From contig JBBQJW010000012.1 of the NCBI GenBank assembly GCA_038326325.1, forward strand, positions 50,775 to 114,774: DNA of 64,000 nucleotides, written 5' to 3'. Within the stretch, counting starts at the first letter, position 1; the number at the start of each line of letters is the position of its first letter. Below, piece by piece: positions 54,645 to 62,242 of the stretch. The notes under the pieces were generated by a model. It searched no databases and was not told where the DNA came from. It saw only the letters and a list, made by a program, of their open reading frames with translations. This DNA is from UBA10324 sp038326325 (GTDB lineage Bacteria > Bacteroidota > Bacteroidia > Chitinophagales > UBA10324). Both the position numbers and the translations under genes were made by a program.

Positions 54645-55478
54645 ATGCGCAACATTTTTTCATTACTCGTTCGCTACCACGCATTCATACTTTTTATGTT
54701 GCTCGAAGTGAGCAGCATTTTTTTAATTTTTAACAACAAGAGTTATCACCGCGCTGCATTTATAAATTCATCGAGTGTTATTTCAGCAAGGGTTTTCGGG
54801 ATTTATAATAACTTCATTGAATATCTGCACCTTACCGAAGAAAACAAAAGGCTTGCAGATGAAAATGCTTTGCTGCACAGTCAGTTGAAAAGCTCTTTTT
54901 ATGATGGAACCTATCAGACTGTTACAGTTAACGATTCTGCCAGCAAGCAATTGTATAAATACATTCCGGCGAAAGTCATAAACATCACCACCAATAAACT
55001 CAATAACTATATTACAATTGACAAAGGAAAAAATCAGGGGGTGGATGTGAAGATGGCTGTAATTGGTCCGGATGGAATTGTGGGAATTGTAAAAGATGTT
55101 TCAGCTGATTATGCTTCAGTCATTTCACTGTTACACTCCGATTTTCGCGTGAGTGCAAGAGTTGGAACCAGCGGAAACCTTGGCTCGCTTTCGTGGGATG
55201 GTTCGAGTCCTGAGTTCGCACAGCTTGATGAAATTCCAAAACAAATTAAAATTGCGAACGGAGATAAAATTTATACAAGTGGCGAATCGAAAAAATTTCC
55301 AGAACACATTTTAATCGGAACCATTTCGTCCTTCACACCAAACACCAACGATAATTTTTACGATATCGAAGTAAAACTCTCCACCAATTTCCGCAGCATC
55401 TCTTATGTGTATGTTGTGAACAACCTGATGAAGAACGAACAGGAAACTTTAGAACAACGCTCGCAAAATGATAATTGA
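54645..55478 (+). CDS. mreC: Rod-shape-determining protein MreC
   Basis: 277 residues. An N-terminal membrane helix (AFILFMLLEVSSIFLIFN) and a short coiled coil (LTEENKRLADENALLHSQL) are followed by MreC beta-domains (YITIDKGKNQGVDVKMAVIGPDGIVGIV, LLHSDFRVSARVG). Forms a periplasmic scaffold of the elongasome. Between mreB and mreD, with the last 11 bp overlapping mreD. Confidence 0.95.
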   Translation: MRNIFSLLVRYHAFILFMLLEVSSIFLIFNNKSYHRAAFINSSSVISARVFGIYNNFIEYLHLTEENKRLADENALLHSQLKSSFYDGTYQTVTVNDSASKQLYKYIPAKVINITTNKLNNYITIDKGKNQGVDVKMAVIGPDGIVGIVKDVSADYASVISLLHSDFRVSARVGTSGNLGSLSWDGSSPEFAQLDEIPKQIKIANGDKIYTSGESKKFPEHILIGTISSFTPNTNDNFYDIEVKLSTNFRSISYVYVVNNLMKNEQETLEQRSQNDN

Positions 55479-55983
55479 ATTCTTCTCTCAGTTGTTAAGG
55501 TTTGTTGTACTTGTACTGTTACAGGTACTGGTGTTGAACAATCTGCAATTGCCTGGAGTTTTTAATCCGTACATCTATCCGCTTTTTCTTTTGCTACTCC
55601 CGTTGCGGATGCCATTGTGGTTATTGCTCCTTATTGGTTTTCTCTCAGGACTAACAATGGATATGTTTGCGAACACAATGGGAATGCACGCGGCTGCAAG
55701 TGTGTTGTTGTGTTTCATGCGGCCGCAAGTTTTAAAATTAATTGAACCATCAGGTGGCTACGAGCTCACAGATAAACCAACATTAAGTCACATGGGCTTT
55801 CGTTGGTTTGCTACCTATGCTTCCATCTTGATTGTTATTCATCATCTGTTTTTTTTCTTTCTCGAAACATTGGAATTCGGTCAGGTTGGTTTCATGCTTT
55901 TAAAAATAATTATCAGCACCGCGCTTTCACTATTGCTTATTTTATTGATTGAATTCTTTTTCTTCAGCCGGAAATCAAGATAA
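55468..55983 (+). CDS. mreD: Rod-shape-determining protein MreD
   Basis: 171 residues, highly hydrophobic with about five membrane helices (LLRFVVLVLLQVLVLNNLQL; YPLFLLLLPLRMPLWLLLLIGFLSGLTMDMF). The LPLRMP...GLTMDMFANTMGMHAAAS block is typical of MreD. Overlaps mreC by 11 bp and precedes pbp2 by 6 bp. Confidence 0.93.
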   Translation: MIIEFFSQLLRFVVLVLLQVLVLNNLQLPGVFNPYIYPLFLLLLPLRMPLWLLLLIGFLSGLTMDMFANTMGMHAAASVLLCFMRPQVLKLIEPSGGYELTDKPTLSHMGFRWFATYASILIVIHHLFFFFLETLEFGQVGFMLLKIIISTALSLLLILLIEFFFFSRKSR

Positions 55984-55989
55984 CGGTAA

Positions 55990-57837
55990 ATGGATACACT
56001 CGCATCAAGACGAAATGTGGTGCAAATGGTGTTCATCATCATTGCAGTAATTTTTGTTTTGCGCTTACTGTTCATTCAGGTGCTGAATAAAACTTATCAG
56101 CAACTCGCGAATAATAATGTGTTACGAAAAGTCACACTCTATCCTTCACGCGGATTGATTTATGATCGCAACGGAAAACTCATTCTCTTCAATCAGGCGG
56201 AATATGATTTACTGATTATTCCGGGACAACTGAAAAAATTCGACACCACCAACTTGTGTAACACTTTAGGAATTGATGTAACAGGTTTCAAAAAAGACTT
56301 GAAGAAGGCGTATGATTATTCGCGCTTCAAGCCAACAGTAATCGTAAAAGGAATTCAGCCGGAGTTATACGCGCAGTTGCAGGAAGACATGTTTATGTAT
56401 CCTGGATTTTACACTCAGGTTCGCACTGTTCGTACTTATCCTTTTCCGGCAGCGGCTCATGTGCTCGGATATATTTCTGAAGTAACACCGAAGCAGATTG
56501 AAAAATCGGACGGCTATTATCAGCAGGGCGATTACATCGGTACGGGCGGACTCGAACAGTATTACGAAAAAACTTTGCGTGGGAGAAAAGGAGTGAAGTA
56601 TGTTTTGGTTGATGTTCACAACCGCGAGCAGGGTTCATTTAACGACGGCGCGCTCGACACTCTCGCCATTCCCGGAACAAACATGTACACCTCGTTAGAT
56701 ATAGAGTTACAGGAATATGGTGAGAAATTAATGCAGGGGAAAGTTGGAAGTGTGGTCGCCATTGAACCGAAAACAGGAGAGGTACTCGCGATGATTAGCA
56801 GTCCGAGTTACGACCCGCGATTACTTACAGGAAGAGACCGTGGAAAAAATTTCAGTAAACTTTATGCTGATTCGTTGAAGCCATTATTCAATCGTCCTTT
56901 GAAAGCGTCGTATCCTCCGGGTTCCATTTATAAACCGCTGCTTGGTTTGATTGGATTGCAGGATGGAGCCATAGAACAAAACACCACTTACTCGTGCGCC
57001 GGTGCGTACTATGTCGGGAGTTTGCGTGTTGGGTGTCATCACTCTGGGTTTGTCAATAATATTATCGAAGCGATTCAACATTCGTGCAACGCGTATTTCT
57101 GCATGACTTTTAGAAGAGTAGTTGACAACAATAAATACAAAACCATTGCGCAGGGATTAGATAGTTGGAAATCGTATCTCTCAAGTTTCGGTATAGGGGT
57201 GAAAATTGATATTGATTTGCCCGGAGTGGGTTATGGATTTATTCCCGGCTCCGATTATTATAATAAAATTTATGGTGCTAACAGGTGGAATTCTGTCACC
57301 ATTATTTCACTCGGAATTGGTCAAGGTGAAATTGGATTCACACCGTTACAAATGGCAAACGAAATGACTACGATCTCTAATCATGGTTGGTATTACTCGC
57401 CTCACTTAGTAAGGAAAATTGAAAGTGATACTTCAACCCTTTTAAAAAAATATAAAGAGAAGCACACCATTCCAATAGATAAAAAATGGTTTGATGTAAC
57501 AGTTGACGCGATGAAGGAAGTGGTGGAAGCCGGTACCGGAAGAATTGCACAGATACCGGGTGTAACAATGGGCGGCAAAACAGGAACCGCGCAAAACCCG
57601 CATGGCAACGACCACTCACTCTTCATTTGTTTCGCTCCGGTCGAAGACCCGAAAATTGCGATTGCAGTAATAGTTGAGAACGCTGGATTTGGCGCGACTT
57701 ACGGCGCACCAATCGCGAGTTTGATGATTGAAAAATATTTAAACGACTCCATTTCAACACCACGCAAATACTTAGAACAACGAATGTTTGATGCGGATAT
57801 CATTCATCACCAATACGCGCCCGCGCCTAAGGATTAA
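55990..57837 (+). CDS. mrdA: Penicillin-binding protein 2 (elongasome transpeptidase)
   Basis: 615 residues. N-terminal membrane helix (MVFIIIAVIFVLRLLFIQVL), dimerisation region (LYPSRGLIYDRNG) and the transpeptidase domain with Ser in PPGSIYK, SCN in QHSCNAYF and KTGTAQ. Cross-links lateral peptidoglycan with RodA. Usual size. In the mreBCD-rodA operon. Confidence 0.96.
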   Translation: MDTLASRRNVVQMVFIIIAVIFVLRLLFIQVLNKTYQQLANNNVLRKVTLYPSRGLIYDRNGKLILFNQAEYDLLIIPGQLKKFDTTNLCNTLGIDVTGFKKDLKKAYDYSRFKPTVIVKGIQPELYAQLQEDMFMYPGFYTQVRTVRTYPFPAAAHVLGYISEVTPKQIEKSDGYYQQGDYIGTGGLEQYYEKTLRGRKGVKYVLVDVHNREQGSFNDGALDTLAIPGTNMYTSLDIELQEYGEKLMQGKVGSVVAIEPKTGEVLAMISSPSYDPRLLTGRDRGKNFSKLYADSLKPLFNRPLKASYPPGSIYKPLLGLIGLQDGAIEQNTTYSCAGAYYVGSLRVGCHHSGFVNNIIEAIQHSCNAYFCMTFRRVVDNNKYKTIAQGLDSWKSYLSSFGIGVKIDIDLPGVGYGFIPGSDYYNKIYGANRWNSVTIISLGIGQGEIGFTPLQMANEMTTISNHGWYYSPHLVRKIESDTSTLLKKYKEKHTIPIDKKWFDVTVDAMKEVVEAGTGRIAQIPGVTMGGKTGTAQNPHGNDHSLFICFAPVEDPKIAIAVIVENAGFGATYGAPIASLMIEKYLNDSISTPRKYLEQRMFDADIIHHQYAPAPKD

Positions 57838-57900
57838 AAAAATAAAGTTGACCGTTACACCAAAGAAAATTCATCAAAAAATTAAATGAACAGATTTTTT

Positions 57901-57921
57901 CACTTTTCACTTTTCACTTTT
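57901..57921. repeat. 7-bp tandem repeat before rodA
   Basis: CACTTTT repeated three times just before the rodA ATG (57932). It could affect ribosome access by slippage, but I see no direct evidence. Confidence 0.7.
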
Positions 57922-57931
57922 CATTGAACTG

Positions 57932-59188
57932 ATGGACAAACGCAAAACCTCTAACAACCTCGACTGGGGCATCATATCGCTATATGGCGTGTTGGTGGCT
58001 ATTGGTTTGCTGGTGGTGTACGCGTCGAGTCAAGATGATACCCGACCGTTTTTTGATATGCGCCAAATGTATATGCGGCAATTACTATGGGTAGGCACCT
58101 CTGGCATACTCGCCATTTTTATTTTAGTCACTGACAATAAATTCTACACAACATTCGCCTACTTCATTTATGCGGCGGTTGTTGTTTTGGTAATCGGCGT
58201 TTTCTTCTTCGGGCATGAAGTAAACGGAAATAAAAACTGGTTCGAGATTGGGAGTTTTCAATTGCAGCCATCGGAGTTCGCGAAATTTTCGGTTGCGCTC
58301 GCACTCGCAAAATTTTTAAGCAACCAGAATATTAATCTCAAAAACAACCGACATAAATTTTTAGCACTGTGTTTAATATTTTTTCCGGCGCTGTTAATTC
58401 AACTCCAGGGTGACACTGGTTCCACACTTGTGTTTTTGGGTTTCTTTTTAGTGTTGTATCGTTTCGGGTTGCCCGGCGAAATATTAATGATGGGAGTTGG
58501 CGTGCTCACGCTTTCGGTTCTCGCGTTGCTGATTGATAAATTTATTCTCATCGGAATTTTACTCGTACTCGCTGGCGCATCCATTTATTTTGTGCGGCGA
58601 ACCCGCGCCGCATACTTCATCATCGGTGGATTATTCGTCGGTGCTTCGTTGTATGTAACCACCACCAACTATGTTTTCAATAATGTTTTAAAACTGCATC
58701 AGCAACAGCGCATAAAAGTTTTACTTGGTCAGGAAGTGAATGTGAAAGATGCTGATTACAATGTTCGTCAATCAAAAATCGCCATCGGCTCGGGCGGGTT
58801 TCTCGGCAAGGGACCGTTACACGGAACTCTCACAAAGTACAATTTTGTACCTGAGCAACACACCGATTTTATTTTCTGCACGATAGGTGAGGAGTATGGT
58901 TTCTGGGGCACAACACTTTTTATCGGGCTGTTTATTTTTCTATTGACACGGATTTTAACACTCGCCGAACGACAACGCTCCAAGTTCTCCCGCATTTATG
59001 CTTACGGTGTCGCCTCCATTTTATTTTTTCACTTCCTCATCAATGTCGGCATGACCATCGGGCTTGCTCCCGTCATTGGTATTCCACTCCCGTTCATCAG
59101 TTACGGTGGTTCCTCGCTGTGGTCATTTACTATTTTACTTTTTGTTTTGATAAAATTAGATGCCGATCGTCTTGCGGTATTAAGATAA
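57932..59188 (+). CDS. rodA: Peptidoglycan glycosyltransferase RodA
   Basis: 418 residues with about ten membrane helices; SEDS family. Motifs: LVVYASSQ, NWFEIGSFQLQPSEFAKFSVALALAKF, LIQLQGDTGSTLVFLGF and PLPFISYGGSSLWSF. Polymerises lipid II with PBP2. Last gene of the rod-shape operon; a short CACTTTT repeat lies just upstream. Confidence 0.96.
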   Translation: MDKRKTSNNLDWGIISLYGVLVAIGLLVVYASSQDDTRPFFDMRQMYMRQLLWVGTSGILAIFILVTDNKFYTTFAYFIYAAVVVLVIGVFFFGHEVNGNKNWFEIGSFQLQPSEFAKFSVALALAKFLSNQNINLKNNRHKFLALCLIFFPALLIQLQGDTGSTLVFLGFFLVLYRFGLPGEILMMGVGVLTLSVLALLIDKFILIGILLVLAGASIYFVRRTRAAYFIIGGLFVGASLYVTTTNYVFNNVLKLHQQQRIKVLLGQEVNVKDADYNVRQSKIAIGSGGFLGKGPLHGTLTKYNFVPEQHTDFIFCTIGEEYGFWGTTLFIGLFIFLLTRILTLAERQRSKFSRIYAYGVASILFFHFLINVGMTIGLAPVIGIPLPFISYGGSSLWSFTILLFVLIKLDADRLAVLR

Positions 59189-59416
59189 TCGGAGAAAAGA
59201 AAAACCAACACGCACTTCAATATCATTTCTGCAATCGCAGTAAATCCAATCCCGTCAGTCGAAGGTTGTAGGAAAAATCAATCCACCAATCCATATCGTC
59301 AACTAACAGATAGGTTTTAAACTATTAGCATACACACACGCAATTTCTTCTGTCCTTCAAGATCCTTTCCGTCCTTTTAGCAAAACGAATTACTTTTATA
59401 GAAGAAATAATTTACT

Positions 59417-60313
59417 ATGAAAAGAATTCTCCTTTCTGTTACACTCTGTTTGATTGCATCGGGTTCGTTTGCACAATTAGGATTTGGATCTTATAATCTA
59501 AACTTTGAAGACACAATATTATTTGTTCATTTGAGAATGGACAGTAGTATCAACCACAATAACCTTTGGCAAATTAGTGCGCCGCAAAAAACAGTTTTCA
59601 TCAGTGCATACTCCACTCCTAATGTTATCGTAACAGATAATATAAATCCATATCCGGTAAGCGATACCTCAAGTTTTGAGTTAGTAAACCGTGCAGATCA
59701 AGGTTGGACATATCCCCATACTGTAACAATTTCAGGATATTATTGGGTAAATTCTGATTCCCTCACTGATTATGGTACAATTGAAGTTTCGCCTGACAAC
59801 GGAACAACATGGATTGATTTGATAAATGATACTTCATATACCTCTTATTATACATGGTGGTCTGCAAAACCCATTCTATCCGGTAATTCAAATGGCTGGC
59901 AGTATTTAAATGTCTGGTTTGCTGATCTCGGTCCTTTATTTAATGTTCAAATCGGTGATACAACACTTTATCGTTTCACTTTTATCAGCGATAGTGTCCA
60001 GACAAATAAAGATGGTTTAATGTATGATGACCTTAATTTTGTAGATTATGCTGAAGGTATTGATGAAATTAAAAACAATAACCTCATTTCCATTTACCCC
60101 AATCCTGCCGACGAAAATCTTTTCATTCAAAAATCAAAACGAAGCAATTCAGCAAGTGTTGAGGTATTTAATTACACAGGGCAATTAGTTTTTCAGAATA
60201 AAAATTTCAACGGAGAAACTATCAGCACCAAAAATCTTCAAAACGGATTTTATGTTTTGAAATATTCAGATGGAAATAATTACTCCATGAAAAAGTTTCT
60301 GGTGCAGCATTAA
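59417..60313 (+). CDS. Secreted protein with T9SS type-A sorting domain
   Basis: 298 residues with a signal peptide (RILLSVTLCLIASGSFAQ). The body is a beta-rich domain (TVTISGYYWVNSDSLTDYGTIEVSPDNGTTWIDL) resembling carbohydrate-binding or immune-globulin-like modules in T9SS cargo. The C-terminus has ISIYPNPADENLFI and LQNGFYVLKYSDGNNYSMKKFLV, a clear type-A signal. Function unknown. Confidence 0.82.
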   Translation: MKRILLSVTLCLIASGSFAQLGFGSYNLNFEDTILFVHLRMDSSINHNNLWQISAPQKTVFISAYSTPNVIVTDNINPYPVSDTSSFELVNRADQGWTYPHTVTISGYYWVNSDSLTDYGTIEVSPDNGTTWIDLINDTSYTSYYTWWSAKPILSGNSNGWQYLNVWFADLGPLFNVQIGDTTLYRFTFISDSVQTNKDGLMYDDLNFVDYAEGIDEIKNNNLISIYPNPADENLFIQKSKRSNSASVEVFNYTGQLVFQNKNFNGETISTKNLQNGFYVLKYSDGNNYSMKKFLVQH

Positions 60314-60368
60314 ATATTTTATGAACAATACACATCTCTTAAAGAGAACTGGCTGACAAAAAATTCAA

Positions 60369-61145
60369 ATGCACTGCTTCCCATTATCCGAAGGAACTTA
60401 TACCGTTGACGAATCGAAAATTTTTATTCCTTTCAATCCCGAAACCGATTCGATAAAAGACCGACCTCGTTCGTTGTTGGTCGAGATATGTCCTTTCTTA
60501 ATTATTTCTGATGAAGGATTAATTATCATCGATCCGGGCTTAGGATTAAAAACTGTTACAGGCGAATTTCAGATAATCGAAAACCTATCGAAACTCGGAT
60601 ACAATTCAACTGATATAAATTTTGTTTTGCTCAGTCACCTTCACAAAGACCACATTGGCGGAGTTGCTTTTGAAGAGAATGGAGAAATGAACCCCATGTT
60701 TCCAAATGCGGAATATGTTTTTCAGGAAGAGGAAATGAATGAAGCACTTTCGAAATCAACATCCAAGTCATTCGAAGAAAACAAATTGCTGTTTCTCAAA
60801 AACAGAAAACAGAAAATTGTTTTGAAAGGGAACACCCAATTCAATAAAAATATTTATTGCGAAATATCAGGCGGTCACACAAAATATCATCAGGTATTCT
60901 GGATTGATTTAGGAAATGAAAAATATTTTTATGGCGGAGATGTATTACCGCAAGGCACGCAACTGATTCGAAAGTTCGCCGCGAAATATGATTATGATGG
61001 AAAAAAATCGTCCGAATTAAGAATTCAATATGGAAAAAAATGCGCGGAAGAAAATTATGCTTGCTTGTTTTTTCACACAACAAAAAATCCGATTTCAAGA
61101 TTAAAATTAAATGAAGATGGAAGATTTGAATTGATAGGAGTTTAG
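60369..61145 (+). CDS. MBL-fold metallo-hydrolase
   Basis: 258 residues. The metal-binding HxHxDH motif appears as LLSHLHKDHIGG (~residues 89-100), with a second His in ISGGHTKYH and Asp in FYGGDVLP. N-terminal LVEICPFLIISDEGLIIIDPG is typical. Lactonase-, glyoxalase II- and other substrates share this fold; no specific prediction. Confidence 0.9.
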   Translation: MHCFPLSEGTYTVDESKIFIPFNPETDSIKDRPRSLLVEICPFLIISDEGLIIIDPGLGLKTVTGEFQIIENLSKLGYNSTDINFVLLSHLHKDHIGGVAFEENGEMNPMFPNAEYVFQEEEMNEALSKSTSKSFEENKLLFLKNRKQKIVLKGNTQFNKNIYCEISGGHTKYHQVFWIDLGNEKYFYGGDVLPQGTQLIRKFAAKYDYDGKKSSELRIQYGKKCAEENYACLFFHTTKNPISRLKLNEDGRFELIGV

Positions 61146-61176
61146 GAATTACAATCTGCCAACTGTCAACTGACTT

Positions 61177-61938
61177 TTATCGCCAAAAGAAAATTTTCTC
61201 CCCAAGAAATTTCAATGGTCTTGGAATTTTCTTTCTAAGTAGCAATGGATTTTCGGTCACATATTGTTTAATGTGCTCCATCGCTTCTTGGATATCGTCC
61301 GTCACTAAAAACAATTCTAAGTCCTTCGCTTCAATTGTTTTTTGCTCAATCATTGTGTCAAGCATTTTCAATAAATTATTCCAATAATCTTTTCCAAAAA
61401 GCACAACCGGAAATCCTTTAATCTTTCCTGTTTGAATTAATGTGAGCGCTTCGAATAATTCATCCAAAGTCCCCATTCCACCCGGCATCACAACAAAAGC
61501 ATATGAATATTTAAACATCAAAACCTTTCTCACAAAAAAATGCTCGAAGGTCACTTCACGGGTTAAGTATGGATTCTCTTTTTGCTCGTGCGGTAATTTG
61601 ATATTGCAACCGATGGAAATTCCACCCGCTTCGAAAGCTCCTTTGTTTGCTGCCTCCATCACCCCCGGACCACCGCCGGTCATCACTCCAAACCCGAGTT
61701 TCGAAATTTCTCTTCCCATCTCAACCGAACTTTTATAGGAAGGATGTTCAGTACTAAATCTTGCGGAACCGAAAACAGCAATGCAAGGCCCGGCAAAGTG
61801 TAATGTTCTGAATCCTTTTATGAATTCGAACATAATTTCAAGGGTAAACCCAAAGTCTTTTATTCTTGAATGTGGACCTTCAAGAAAATAGCTTTCGTTA
61901 TTTAGTTTGAACTCATCAGCTGATTGAATCATAGTCAT
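61177..61938 (-). CDS. LOG-family (TIGR00730-type) nucleotide-monophosphate phosphoribohydrolase-like protein
   Basis: 253 residues. Rossmann-like motifs IAVFGSARF, GVMTGGGPGVMEAANKGAFEAGG and VVMPGGMGTLDELFEALTLIQTG are diagnostic. Family members cleave cytokinin-type nucleotides or other nucleotide 5'-monophosphates; the bacterial physiological role is varied. The start may be the second Met (61932). Confidence 0.92.
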   Translation of the reverse strand: MTMIQSADEFKLNNESYFLEGPHSRIKDFGFTLEIMFEFIKGFRTLHFAGPCIAVFGSARFSTEHPSYKSSVEMGREISKLGFGVMTGGGPGVMEAANKGAFEAGGISIGCNIKLPHEQKENPYLTREVTFEHFFVRKVLMFKYSYAFVVMPGGMGTLDELFEALTLIQTGKIKGFPVVLFGKDYWNNLLKMLDTMIEQKTIEAKDLELFLVTDDIQEAMEHIKQYVTENPLLLRKKIPRPLKFLGEKIFFWR

Positions 61939-62242
61939 ATTCTTATTTCCGGCTTCAAATATTGAAAATTAAAAATTGTTCAACTTAATTTAACGAAGCA
62001 GGAACATTTAAGTTAAAATAAACTTGAATTATTGCGGTTGGAGGAATTTTAATTATTTCCGATGATAAAAACAATCCTTTTAACCGACCTGACCTTCAAC
62101 TCATCTTGAAAAAGATAGCTTTTGTCGAAAACCACATTTTCACCAACGGCACCCTAATATATTTGACCTCCTTAAAATAATAAGCCTTGAATAATCTAAA
62201 TCAAACAATAAATAAACTAAACAATTTAAACCCTAATAGCCT
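61939..62242. other. Divergent promoter region before the SprB-like gene
   Basis: 304 bp without a convincing gene. It separates the LOG gene (minus) and the large repeat protein (plus). A TATATTTG (-7 type box) lies at 62158-62165, leaving a ~77-bp AT-rich leader before the ATG at 62243. No clear TTG -33 and no strong hairpin were seen. Confidence 0.5.
62158..62165 (+). promoter_or_regulatory. Putative -7 promoter element of the SprB-like gene
   Basis: TATATTTG matches TAnnTTTG. The -33 position lacks a TTG at standard spacing. Downstream leader of ~77 bp is rich in A. Confidence 0.4.
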
